DNA of 64,000 nucleotides from Polytrichum commune (Eukaryota > Streptophyta > Polytrichopsida > Polytrichales > Polytrichaceae): assembly GCA_950295325.1 (NCBI GenBank), contig OX485803.1, positions 58,605,554-58,669,553 of the forward strand. The letters are read 5' to 3'. The position numbers were made by a program, and so were the translations under genes. Each line of letters begins with the position of its first letter. Within the stretch, counting starts at the first letter, position 1. A model generated the notes under the pieces. The model had not been told where the DNA came from. It was given only the letters and a program-made list of their open reading frames with translations, and searched no databases. Positions 1-12,507 of this stretch are shown here, piece after piece.

Positions 1-978
1 ATCAAAGGTAGGGTCATGTTCAATATTCCAATGTTAAAATTAAGAAAATGTGTAAACAAAATTTGGGTCATTGAAATCAATTTTGAGAATGAAGATATAT
101 TTCAAAATAGTCAATAATTAAAAGAATAAACACATAGGCTTAAAATAGGCTATGGTATATCAACAAGAAATATAATATTAGTCCAATTCCAAAGTTAATG
201 ATTGGCCAACATAAGTACATATGGTAGAGCACTTGAAACCTACTACAACATGCAATCAAAGGAATACATGCATATTGAATATAGAATAAACCCCAAATCT
301 TTCAGCCTACAAAAGTAAAATATAATAAATGCATATTCATTGCAACATAGGAACTTTTCTCCAAACAAAAATATAAAGTAAACATTATAATTATTGGATA
401 TAATATATGGATATTCATTTAAACCCAAACATGATAGGATTCATAAGTAACCCAAAGTCTAGCCCAATTATATTGAAATCGCAATGCACATAGACTTACT
501 TTAAGTTTAAACATGTTGAAATTATAATAATAGATCAAGTACAAAAACGTTGGATATTATTAGTGGTTGTTCTTAAACAAACAACTAAATTTCTACCAAG
601 TTCTCATTGGCTTGATTCACCTACGAGGCCAAATAGATTGACTTTTGCAAATATTATGTACTTTTGAGGGATAGATAGTGATCCACTATGATTCTTCTGT
701 GGTTTCCACATTGTAAATATGGAATATGTGTCTATCCAAGTTGGACCATGCTCGAAAATGATTATATACATATATATAGTATTCCAACCTCTATACTGAC
801 GGATCACATCTTCATAATGTGTTGTTGGTTGGTAGTATCCTACCTGAATCTAGCGGAAATGAGGACTAGAAATTATAAATTTTGGTTGAAACGTGAATTG
901 TTGAGGCTTCGTGTGCCCAATTAGATGTTGAGTTCCACTCCAAAGATATGGTTTTATAAGTGCTTTGAAATTTGGCAC
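1..978. other. AT-rich intergenic stretch
   Basis: No coding region, RNA gene or bounded repeat is visible here. The short open frames are AT-rich, have no recognisable motifs and overlap on both strands, as expected by chance. Confidence 0.5.
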
Positions 979-2300
979 CTACTCAATCATATGTGGGATG
1001 ATGGAAATATTGTCTAAATCCATGGACGATTTCATCAAGAGTGGGATTGTTGGAAAATCCTCCTTATGCAACTTTATGCTCCACCACCCAAAAGATGCAT
1101 CAATATCATCGTGTGTGTTGCCCACCAATATATAAGACACAAACACCTCTTTGAAAATGTCTTTCACAACCAGCAAATACCAATAGGCAAACACAAATTT
1201 TTAATGTTTAGGCACAGTTGTCTAGTTGGACTTGTATAGTGGGGGGCAATCATTTTTGCAACCACATGCTCTTTAAGGGTAACTTGCAATGAATTCAAGC
1301 ATGTATTATTTCCATCCAACATTGCCTCATATAGAGGTGTTGATTCGGTACTCTCAAATAATAATCTTGAGGAGTACGCATACAATTTCTCTAAACATGC
1401 AAAGGGCATGCAAATGATCCAATGATATGGTTTGAATTTGCCGGATACAAATCAAGGGCATAATGGGCAAACTTGACATCACCATGGCCATTGGCAATCA
1501 TCCCTACAAGAACAACCCAAAGACTCGATATATAAGCAATCCAAATTGATTACGCCTATGCTCCTAAGTACCGTAACAAATAAATAGAGTTGTGGAGCCC
1601 CACAAGATAAAGATTCACTAGTTATGAGACATTGAAGAGAATCATTTTCCTTGTAGTCGGAACATATAGCTTAAAGAGGCCATGCATAGCCTTGATCCAA
1701 TGCATCAAAAATGGTGAGGTTGTTTTGGCATGGTCCATTTTATTGTGGATGACCATGAGGACCTCTAATGGCCTAGCGATGGACAACGCTTTATTTGTAT
1801 AATAATCATTACAATACGTCTCTTGCATGTTCACATGCGTAAAATAGTTCAATTGATGTGCAACGTAAGACTTAGTCCTAATCATATGTGCATCCCGAAG
1901 GCACTTCAATGTCTCACATATGCAACACCAAGTAAACTTGTCACCGCATTTTTCTATAATGTGGTCACTAAAGTTTGTTTTTTTAATTGTGCTTAATTTG
2001 GACAACAAAATGGGATCCAAACCAGCCTTTTCACCAATCGCATTTACATCCAACAAGAGGTATTTCCATTGCATTCCCGTGGGAAAAATATATTCAACAA
2101 TATTCTCCCCCATCGGGAGTGTATGTGTTTTGTGCTACATTGCATCAGCAAGAGGCACAATGATGGCGGCTAGAGTAGCAACTACTTGTCGTGTTGCTTC
2201 CTTAGGTTTTATTGGGCCCAAATCCCATGGTTACAAACACCCATGGCCTTCTTTGGTATTAGATGTTTGTTTATATAATTCCATTTTAGACACACCATGA
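979..2300 (-). pseudogene. DUF7869-type transposon-like gene, broken
   Basis: Three minus-strand blocks read in order as one protein. The first, 2113-1622 (163 codons), has a Cys cluster near residues 63-66 (CCIC) and the block IHNKMDHAKT at residues 122-131. The second (about 1560-1420) reads like GHGDVKFAHYALDL. The last (1194-979) carries VGNTHDDIDASFG. From memory, the pair 'D(K/G)MD-A-KT' followed by 'VG(H/N)THxDIDxxF' is typical of the DUF7869 family, found in many copies in plant and animal genomes and thought to be transposon-derived. The coding trace continues upstream to about 2300 with stops. Frames change between blocks and several stops are present, so this is a decayed copy. Catalytic function is not established from the sequence. 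Confidence 0.65.
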
Positions 2301-5300
2301 ATGATGTACCATGCCGTACACACACACACATCTATGTTTTTAAGCGTGATCACCTTGCATCCCATCTTATTCACATGTATTCCCTAGTGCACATCATTTT
2401 TTTTTGAAGATCTAAGGTGAAAAACTCCTAACCACATTTCTTCCCAAATAGTCTTCATTTTCTCCCTTGAAAACAACTAGCAATAGTGGTGAACACAACA
2501 ATCCTTCATGGCCACTTCTCTAATGGACTCTTACGTGAGCAGTTTTGGCGTTTACACTAACTCATAGAGCAAGGAGCACGTGCCAATGAATCATACTTCC
2601 GTAGGTCTTTGCATGGTCACATGTTGGCTTGGAGTTCTTCTTGGAGTTGCCAATGATGACACTCGTGATCACACAAGCTAACGCCCTCGAGCATTACGTT
2701 CTAAACCAACCCACTACGGAGCAAGAACCTTTGAGTGGGATGCACTTCGGAATGAATGAGCGACTCAAGGATGACAACCTCAACATCCTCATCACAACAC
2801 AACACTCTCTGTATACATAGTTAGGTCAGAAAACACCAAGTCAATACTAACATAGGTTTGTGATTCTCACTTGTAGGCCAATATGTAACATAGGGATACA
2901 CCTCACAACATTATTGAACGTAATTATGCAAATATATAAGTAAGCATACTAATGTGAAGTTGTTGATCAATAGTATTGGTATATAACATACGCCTCAGAA
3001 TAGGGTACGTGGTTTTATTACATATGTGATTCTAGATGTTATAAACATTGTGTAAATCTATTTAGTAGGATTTGAAGAACATGAAAAGAGAATTGAATAT
3101 CACCAACATTAGGGTACTAGATAAATTATCTTAAATGGCTATTTGTTCAACTTGCCCACTTCTCACATCTTGTTCATTGTAAAAGCAAAAAATTGCATCC
3201 TCATTAAATAGTCATATAGGTCTCCCCAACTAAGAGGATTATTGAGCTTAGAATAGTAAGATTATTTTACTTTTGGTTTTATTTTTGTTGAAATCCACAA
3301 AACTACCTTACTTAAGGTGAAGGAGCTAGTACAAAATAAAAAATAAAAACAAAAACAAAAAAACCATTTAAGACTTTAGTTCCTATAACCTAATCTTGCC
3401 CCTTGATAACCTAATCCCACATGCAGTATAATCTAATTCCATGGGTCCCTATTCCCACGAGGGGTAGGTGAAGGGGAAGGGTTTCTTTTCGAAAGCCTAG
3501 ATCCTAACTTCATTAACTCCTCTCTCTCTCTCCTCCGCCAAACGTTGCTTTGTAGCAAAGTGCTATGTGTAGAGAGAGAGAGAGATAGAAAAAGAAGGAA
3601 AAAGAAGATGAGTGAGAGCCAAACAAAAAGAAAGAGGGATAGGTTTGTGAGGTTTGTGAGAGTGTTCAAGAGAGAGAAACAACAACATTTAAAAAAGGAG
3701 AGGATATGAGAGAGGGTTAGTGTTTTCAAGATTTTATGTGTTGTCCTTTAAAAGCTTGTGAGTTTTTTTTGTGAGGTTCGTGAGATTGTTAGCATTATGA
3801 TTTTTTAGAAAGAGGATTGGAGGTTGAGCGCATTAGAGGTTTCAAGGTTTGGAGGATTAGAGGAAATTAAGAGCTATAAGGCTTTAAGGCAACCAAACAT
3901 TTCAATGTAAGTAACCTAAAATTCAGTAGTGTTGAGATTTGTTGATTATTGTTTGTTATGTGCATGTTGTGTTCTTCGCAATAATGTTGTTCATAAGCAA
4001 TGAAATGTTAGTGTGTTGTTTTCAATTCAATGTTAGTGTGGTTTGCAATGCGTTGTATTTGTGTTTTCATAGTGTGCATGCAAGCAAGCTATGGATAGAG
4101 AAAAATACAAAATTCTGGCCATCAACCAAAATTAAGGGATAACTCTAGCACTAAAATAATTTTAAATTATGAAACAAGGGTAAATTGGGTACAAAAATTT
4201 ATAAAATAAGGCAAGAGTGCTTTAGAATAAATGAATTTTGGACAGTTGACCAAAACCTTCAACAAATCCAAGCAAAACCATCATAAAAACAATAGTTTTA
4301 GCTAACAACCCAAATGTAACAAACCAAAAACCACCAATAGTTTGAGGCGGTCAACCAAAACTATTAACCAAGACTATCTCAAAGTAGTTAGAAACTAGAT
4401 ACTAAATTTCAAGAATTTGGATTTTTAATTTTTGAAGGAAAGATTGAGTTTAATGTGGGTTATATTCTCTACAAAATCCATAAAAATGCGAATTTAATGG
4501 TTTGGTTGCAAAGATACTCTATTGAGAGATTTAACATATTTATTCTCTTGAGGACATAATGAATTTAATGTGTCAAGTGGTCTCCAAGCACACTACGAGG
4601 ACACAGGTGAGGCCTTCTTTAAATACGCATTATGTTCTTAGACTCATGTACAATCTCATGATCATTTGTGTCATTGATTTTGCCTCTTGAAGATAATGGA
4701 TTCTCTTGTGCCTCCAAATATTTACTTAAAACAAGATTCAACCTCTAGATAGGATCATGCATATTGAGCAAGAAATGTACTCTATAGATGTAGCATGGTT
4801 AGAAATCATTTTAATGCCAAAGAATACTAGCGAGGATGGTTTTATATGGAATTTGGTCTTGGTTCATATATAATAGGTCTTTTTAATTCCCAAAATGCAA
4901 GCTTCTATTATCATTTTAACAATTGAGTTTGGCATGTCCATTATTCAAATTCTAAATGTCACCACTATTAATTTGGAACATGTCGCAAAATAAATTACTT
5001 TTTCCAAATTTTTAATGCAAGACATGACCGTAGATGTGTATAAATGTCCACATGCAACCTTGCATAATCTTTCCACAATAAGAGGCTTGCATAATCCAAG
5101 ACACAAATGATTTGTCTTCACGTAGGTATGGTGGATGATTTGATTCAAGTCTTCATGCAAATTGTGAACTATAGGTCATTGGTTGAAAGTTGAGTCCACT
5201 AGTAAAGGCCACAATTCAATATCATTAAAGCTTAAGGCTATTTCCAAGTGTGGAGATCCAAGGCCAATGGCAGAGGCTATGAAGTCCTATCCATGGGTCA

Positions 5301-6740
5301 ATGGTCTTAACATTGAGGATTATGCTTTGGAGGGCACAATGTTGTTTAGTTCCATCAAACACAAACTCGATTAGCCACCTAGTTCCAAATGCGACTCACA
5401 TTGACATGATAAAGTGAACTACCCCATTCCTTGCCCAAACTCTAGGGCAAAAAAGAAACATGTATAAAGGGATCCTTGAATTATGCAGGGCATGGTGTGG
5501 CACATATGACATTGGTGTTGGAGATTGACGGCTCTAATTTAGAGGCACATTGTAAGGTTTCCACCCAACTCCACCCAAAGATGTTGGGCAATGCAAGCCA
5601 TTACAAGGACTTTGTGCAATGCCAAAGTGGGAACTGACAAACATGGCACCTCTACTCCAACATACAAAGAAATAAAGAGAAAGTTCCCTCCCACCAACAA
5701 TTTGGAGCATGGGTTTTGGTTTCGCCATGTTGACCTCAAACATTGTGTGAGTGGCAACAAAATGAATTTGTTATGGACTGGCATGTAGTGCCTAACACAT
5801 GGCCGTTAAAGATAGGAATCAATATCTCAAAGGAGAAGGCATTGGTGCTAGAGTACGTCATGTTCAAATTGTAGCAAAGGGAGGCATTTTCACCTTGTTG
5901 TGGGCTCTTACTAATTGGGACACTCCCTTTCGCTTGATTACATTTTTGTGTGTCACTAAACCTTGATGCCCATTCAACTTTAGATTTTCAAAGACAATGC
6001 ATCACAATCTAGCAACACCAACACCAACACCAAATCACCAAAACAAATGGGAGAGTGATGGACTTATGGACGGATACTATGTTGTTGGAGTCATTGCCAT
6101 TACATATCTAGGATTTGGAGTGATCATCTATGTGAGCCCAAAATGGTGCCCACATGTGGTGATTAACTCTTCGAAACCATTTTTAGCTTGACTTTGATGT
6201 GTTATGATTATTCACAAAAATATAAAAAGAGTGAAGTGTGGTTTGGATTTAAGTTTAGACATTAGGTGGTGTTGTGTGATTGTTTCAAGGTTTAAGTTCA
6301 ATAAGGGGATGTCTTGACTAGGTGAGTATGGAGTAAGGTGAGGCAAGGTGAGCTCCGCGGGTTAAATGCCCACATTAGGATCCACCTTGTTGGTTTAGGA
6401 ATGTAAGAGCTTTGTGGATGGGAGGAGTCCCTACTTAAGAGGAAAGGATTAAGGGGTTGTGATTGGAGGTGCTAATTCCCTCACCCTATCCTTACCTCAC
6501 TCTCCCTCTCTCCCTCTTGGCTACTTAAGGATCCCCTCTCTCATTTTTCCTCTCTCTCTCTCACACCTCTCAAGCGGAGGGAGCTCTTAGAGCTTAATGT
6601 CATATGTGGAATTAGGTAGAAGTTAGTGAAATTAGAATGTTAGGATTAGCTTGGACCATTAAGGAATTTGATAGGATTAATGTGTGTAGTTAGTTGCTTA
6701 GAGGGTTAGCTTAGGGTGGCCAAAAGCTCACAAGTCGGCA
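2301..6740. other. Intergenic stretch, no supported gene
   Basis: Contains CT/GA-rich patches near 3520-3590 and A-rich tracts near 3340, but no domain. Plus-strand frames between 5180 and 6190 have coding-like stretches in different frames and may be an old transposon remnant. I do not recognise a family. Confidence 0.4.
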
Positions 6741-6763
6741 CTTAGGCAAAAAGCCTGATTAAG

Positions 6764-6923
6764 AGCTGGGTAGGGTTGATTAAGGAGGCTTAAGCCAACT
6801 CTGCGGCACCAAGGTTAACTTTGGTACTGTGGCCGAATTAGTGGTTGGGTAGGGTTGATTAATTAGGCTTAAGCCAACTTTGTGGCACGGAGGCTAACTA
6901 TGGGACTGTGGCCGAGGGCACTG
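6764..6923. repeat. 80-bp tandem duplication
   Basis: Two diverged 80-bp units, starting near 6764 and 6844, share GGGTAGGGTTGATT, then GGCTTAAGCCAACT and an ending ACTGTGGCCGA. The second unit runs straight into the 53-bp array that follows, suggesting stepwise amplification of one sequence. Confidence 0.75.
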
Positions 6924-7078
6924 GTTTGACGCTGGAGCGCTGGAGGCTAGCTCTGGGACTGTGGCCGAGGGCACTGGTTTGACGCTGGAGCGCTGGAGGC
7001 TAGCTCTGGGACTTTGGCCGAGGGCACTGGTTTGACGCTGGATCGCTGGAGGCTAACTCTGGGACTGTGGCCGAGAGC
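6893..7078. repeat. 53-bp minisatellite, about 3.5 units
   Basis: Units begin at 6893, 6946, 6999 and 7052 (exact 53-bp period). They are nearly identical; differences include GCTAACTATG versus GCTAGCTCTG starts and a GAGCGC to GATCGC change. The sequence is GC-richer than its surroundings (GGCCGAGGGCACTGG). Confidence 0.9.
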
Positions 7079-7337
7079 TAATACTAGCTGGGATTAGTTT
7101 AGCGGAGACTAGTTAGTGGCCTAAAGCTTGGCTTAATTTTGGGTGGTATCACCAAGATTAAATAACGGCCACGTCATACTACCTTTTGATGACGTGGTAC
7201 ATGTGTGGGTGTTGGACTTATTAGGCTAGATAGTTTTAGGTGTTGCTCCACAAGTAAGTGTAATTGAGATTGATTATTGAGAACAATGTTTTTAAACACT
7301 TGCATCCTCTTGGTCAAAATAACTTACATGCACAAGA

Positions 7338-7508
7338 ATGGAGAAGATGAATGATCCTAACAAGGGGAAGGCAAGGGAAGTGAAGATTAAGGGTGCCAGA
7401 GGCATATCCTTAAGGGCATGTGTGGCCAAAGTTGCAGAGTGGACCCTCGAGAAGGCTAATGCCCCACTTGTTCAAGAAACAAGCATTAATAAAGTATCAC
7501 AATCTTGA
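7338..7508 (+). CDS. Small ORF, unknown product (56 aa)
   Basis: The ATG at 7338 opens a Lys/Glu-rich 56-codon frame starting MEKMNDPNKGKAREVK, rich in charged residues and unlike the AT-driven random frames nearby. It lies about 260 bp after the tandem-repeat block and ends about 100 bp before the hAT-like MITE. It could be the first exon or start of a degraded gag-like gene. No family is recognised, and chance is a real alternative. Confidence 0.2.
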   Translation: MEKMNDPNKGKAREVKIKGARGISLRACVAKVAEWTLEKANAPLVQETSINKVSQS

Positions 7509-7596
7509 GCCATGGGATGTTCATTAATATGAAGGGTACCTACCATGCTATTGTGAATTTGGTGCTACACATGTGACTCACAAAACCATCACCCGG

Positions 7597-8022
7597 ACTA
7601 GGACCACGGGGAGGTCACTTCATTGTCAAGTTGACACCACGTGCGGACAAAATTTGCTACCCCTATATTACATGCCATATATAATTTTAAAATTTATGAT
7701 ATTTTTTCTACATATACATAACCATTGATAGTATCTTTTGTATATTTTTTTGAAATTTTTAGTCATCTTTATTTTTTTTAGTAATTGTTTTAGTTCAATT
7801 CTGTGTCATTCTAGTTAGAAATGGTATGTTTTATGAAAAAAAAAAATCATCAAATTTAGTTACCACTTTTGGCTATGTCATAGGTACTGTGTATATCTAC
7901 TCATGAAAAAAATTTGATAAAATTTTGACCCATTTTGGTGGTGCAACTTACCAAAAGAAGATTTTTTTTGGTCGCACGTGGTGTTCAACTTGACAATGGA
8001 GTGATCTACCCGTGACTAGGAC
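7597..8022. mobile_element. hAT-like MITE, copy 1 with 8-bp TSD
   Basis: The element proper is 7605-8014 (410 bp). It starts CACGGGGAGGTCACTTC and ends with the near inverse (GTGATCTACCCGTG), giving imperfect terminal inverted repeats of about 40 bp that include CACCACGTGCG. It is flanked by an exact 8-bp direct repeat ACTAGGAC (7597-7604 and 8015-8022). The interior is AT-rich and non-coding. An 8-bp duplication fits the hAT superfamily. A near-identical copy lies in opposite orientation at 10995. Confidence 0.9.
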
Positions 8023-9960
8023 GCTTAAGGGTGGTGGGTTTGGCCTCACAATCTAACATTGTCTCCAAGGAGGATAACTCCTATTGTGTCACAATTGGTA
8101 ACATCCCATAATGCACATGCTTAGACTTCATCAAATTGTTTTCTATAGCTTTGGGAAAGAAAGTAAATGAGTGTGTTGCGAACACTTGTATTATGAGTTC
8201 ATGCAACTACTTGAGCTTGCAAGTGTTGTTGAACACAAATAGTGATGCTAGTATAGTGTTCGTCACAATGTTTCAAAATGTCAGTAAATGACATTATAAG
8301 TTATTTCTAATTTACTTTAGTGGCACGCAACAATGTTTTGGATTATGACAATAGGCAACTGATTGAATATTTTTCTAGTAGTCTATGATAATGGGCCTCC
8401 TTACGTTCTCAAATTTTGAAATGTTAATGCTATAAAATTGAATAAAATTAATAAATATAGTACCAAATTTAAGTTGTAACCTCTATAGTCATGGAAATTT
8501 TCTATATTTGGCTTTATTGCTCACATGTTACCACTCATTGCTCACCGCTCATCACTCATGTCTTTGAACTCTCCCTCAAAGTGATGCTTTGACATGTAGG
8601 TTTGGTGTTACTACATATGCTATTTATAGCCAATTTCCCAGGTGGTGAACAATGTTTCTAAACATAATCACTAAGTTTATTTGCAAATTGTGAACCAACA
8701 TTGAAAGTCGAACCACATTGATATGGTCTATGACTTCATGTCAACATGTTTGCTCGATAGATGTTTAAGAAATTAGACTTGTGACTTACATACTAGAGAT
8801 GATCTTGAAAATATGGAGTCTAACCCCTAAATAATGAGGGTTAACCCCTAATTTTTATAGAGACCACATCATTGCTCCAACCCCGTTCTCACCAATTTGA
8901 GGTCTTTTATTAATAAATAAATAATAATAAATAAGTAAGTGCTCAAGGTCTATTTCAACTTTTGAAAAGTAGATTTGGGACTATCATGCTAATTAAGCTC
9001 ATAGCCAACCTCCCAACCAAAAAATGGTTTACAAAAAAAATCAAACACTAAATTGACTTCTAATATGGATTATTGTTTCTCTCCAAATAGGAGATGTTGG
9101 ATTTATTTTTTATTGTAAGGGAATTTTTAGAATCAACATTACATTTGAATGTGTCTATATTTTCAATCTTAAAAAAACTAAATATCTAAATCAATGTTTA
9201 CATATTGAGACTAATATAAACAATCATGTATCAAATTTGGTGCAATGTCTATCATCAAGATGGCTATGTTAGTGTGATGGAACAACATCTTTTTTTGCAT
9301 GAATCAAATGACAAGTTTTTGGTTTCATTTGCAAATGTTGTAAACTTTGTATACATATGAATGTATTTGTGTAGACATGTTAGATCATGCTACAAGTCAA
9401 CATATATTGAACGTGCTCATATATTATCCACTCAAATCAATGTTTATAAAGGAGTGTTTCATATTCCTACTTTAGAAATGCCTCCATGAAACTCACGATA
9501 TTATTAGTTTTTAAAATTTTAAAAAGTTTCACCGTATGAATGTGATCTTTGACTGTTTTGTCAACTATATCACTTTACGAAGGTTTCGTTTATTAAGCTT
9601 GCAGTTCCCACTTTATGAGTGATGTTCATTATGTGTTTGTTATTGAAAAATTAATTAATTAAAATAAAGAAAAGATCTAGATAATAAGGGCTACGATAGA
9701 CTCTCATGCATGCTACACATCTATACACTTGCACACCCGTTCCGAGCTGATTCCTTATGGTACCCAAAATCCTTTCACCCAAAGGACCCCTCACTCCAAG
9801 GGAAATGGACGATGGAGATCTCTCACCCATTGCAAATGTCTTCATCACCAGCCATGTTCTAGCAACCAACTGATGTGACTGTGTTTGGTGGTTTCAATCC
9901 GAGAAAATTCATCAAAAAATACAGCGCTCGGATTTATGTTATGTCCAGCCGAGGAATGAG
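8023..9960. other. Intergenic stretch, nothing recognised
   Basis: AT-rich sequence without a coding region, RNA gene or bounded repeat that I could support on either strand. Confidence 0.45.
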
Positions 9961-9974
9961 GACGTGCAATACCG

Positions 9975-10910
9975 GATCACATACACACCGGCTAGGGATT
10001 CGTGGTGTCTACTTAATCTCATCCATTGCAAAGCTGAAAATGTGGTGGATTATATATTACACTCTAAACTTCATACCATCACACCTGTGGCAACCAAAGT
10101 GCACGTGATACTACAGAGTTTTGTAGTGTTAATATGGATGTGTGATACTGAAGAATTAGAGTAGCATGTGACATTGTGGAATAGCACAAAGGAGACGTGA
10201 GGACAATTTGAATTCGTTCTCCCGTCACTTACGCTAGTGTGGTCCACTCCATTTGGTCTTTCCAGGCAATATGGTGGACGCATGCACCAACATTCAACAA
10301 GTGGCAGAAGAAGAAGAAGAAGAAGAAGGTGACACTCCACATGTTGATACATGGCGCAATGTGAGGGTGTGGGTCGACTTCTTTGATGGTTTGCATTAAT
10401 AACAAATTTCGTGATATAAGGGAGACAATTGTGACAATAAGGAGTGAGATTTGAACTACGAACATCCGTTCCCTAGGGTTTCAGGATATTAGAGAGTGTG
10501 TGACATTATGAGGGTTGATATTATGGAGTTTAGGGTGTATAACTTGTATTTTTCAGATGATTTGACTCCACAAACAAAGTCAAACATCCCGAACTGTTTT
10601 GGTGGTGTCAAATGGAATGAATCGGCCCTCAATCTTGTACGGGATTTTTTTTTTAATGGAGCCCCTTCATCCATGATGGAAGAGTTTACGTAGACGTCAC
10701 GAATATGAAGCCATATACATTTTTCTTGTCTTCAAGAGTTCATGTTACCTCACATGTATGTATTGTTTACATTTTGTACTCACACATGCATTGGAATATG
10801 GCTAGGGATTCATGATGTCTACGTAAACTCATCCATTCCGAAGGTGAAAATACAGTGACTTACGTTATGACATGTAAATGATTATTTCTAAACACTCTAT
10901 AATAGAGACA
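9975..10910. repeat. Diverged direct duplication
   Basis: GGCTAGGGATTC(G/A)TG(G/A)TGTCTAC followed by CTCATCCATT occurs near 9990 and again near 10800. A second block, GGAATGAATCGGCCCTCAATCTTGTA then a T run then GAGCCCCTTCATCCA, occurs at about 10610-10675 and again at 10935 onward, where it is split by the MITE. These appear to be parts of a locally duplicated repeat. Confidence 0.7.
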
Positions 10911-10986
10911 AAGACCCCAAATTAGCCTAGTGATGTCGAATTGGAATGAATCGGCCCTCAATCTTGTAGAGGACTTTTTTTTACTA

Positions 10987-11407
10987 GAGCCCCTCACGGG
11001 TAGATCACTCCATTGTCAAGTTGAACACCACGTGCGACCAAAAAAAATCTTCTTTTGGTAAGTTGCACCACCAAAATGGGTCAAAATTTTATCAAATTTT
11101 TTTCATGAGTAGATATACACAGTACCTATGACATAGTCAAAAGTGGTAACTAAATTTGATGATTTTTTTTTCATAAAACATACCATTTCTAACTAGAATG
11201 ACACATAATTGAACTAAAACAATTACTAAAAAAAAAGATGACTAAAAATTTCAAAAAAATATACAAAAGATACTATCAATGGTTATGTATATGTAGAAAA
11301 AATATCATAAATTTTAAAATTATATATGGCATGTAATATAGGGGTAGCAAACTTTGTCCGCACGTGGTGTCAACTTGACAATGAAGTGACCTCCCCGTGG
11401 AGCCCCT
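10987..11407. mobile_element. hAT-like MITE, copy 2 with 8-bp TSD
   Basis: The element proper is 10995-11399 (405 bp), the reverse complement of the copy at 7605-8014 with only scattered changes and homopolymer length differences. The flanking 8-bp repeat GAGCCCCT is exact (10987-10994 and 11400-11407). The same target sequence without an insertion is present nearby at 10659-10666, giving a paralogous empty site. Confidence 0.92.
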
Positions 11408-12475
11408 TCATCCACAACCAATGAGTTCACATAGATGCCATGAATCCCAAACCCTTGTACATCCATTCATACTGGTTATTTCATGTATAGTTTGTTCTTG
11501 GAAGTCTCTTAAATTGTAGAAGTTTGTCTGCAAGAGTCCACTTGTACATTGATATGTGCAATCAAGTTGCCTACATGATAAGTTGCCTCTTTACCCATGC
11601 AATTACATGGGATCAAAACCATATCACACAAACTTATAACTTTGTTTATTCAATTGTATAGCGATCTCATCCTTAAATAATTACTATATGTGTTTTGGTT
11701 GTAGTAAACATTCAAAGTAGAGTGGAATGTCAACAACTTTTGTGGGGCAACTTATTGCACATAACATAGAAAAGCTTATGAGCATATTTGGGATAAAAGT
11801 TGTGAAAACCAAGGCAATGCTCACTATATCTTATTTAGCATTGTGTGCACTACATACATTGTCTAGCCTACATTTCAAATAATGTAGTTGTGATTCCATC
11901 TTTTTTGTTCATTCCTCCCTCAAACTAGCCTTCATGAGCCTTGGAGTGGTCCCTTAACACCTCTTCACCATCACTTATGGGCTTAATAGTCACCCCTCCA
12001 TATGAGTGGTCATCTCATGGTTGCCTTGCGGGACTTGAGCGTCATTCTAAGATCCACTCCTACAAGCGGCGGGTCGTGTCACTCCAATGAGGTGCACAAT
12101 AGTAATGATATTCCTTTATGCTTGCTGGATAGTTCAAGGTTTGTATGAAGAGACACAATTTTGTATACATGTTGTTTCCAAGTTATGAAAGGGGCATTAA
12201 GAGTGTGCCAAGATTTGGACATAACCCTCAACAACCTCCCTCCCCGCAAAGAAGGTCATTTGTGCATCTAGTGCATGAAGGGTGGGTTGTTGGTTCATGA
12301 CACCCTCAAATGTCACGAACTCCGATACCTTCTTCTAATTTTGGGTTTTTCATCTTACCATTGTCTATAGGCTCAAAGTTTTGTGAGTATAACCTCTAAA
12401 CTTGGTTACAATCATAAATGCATCATGTATGTTGCATTTGAAAGTGAACAATGGTGTTCATAAACATCATCCCCC

Positions 12476-12507
<32 letters not shown>

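Noticed and set aside
10308-10330. (AAG)n tract as another LINE tail
   Set aside because: The adjacent sequence does not match the LINE 3' end, so it is kept as a microsatellite.
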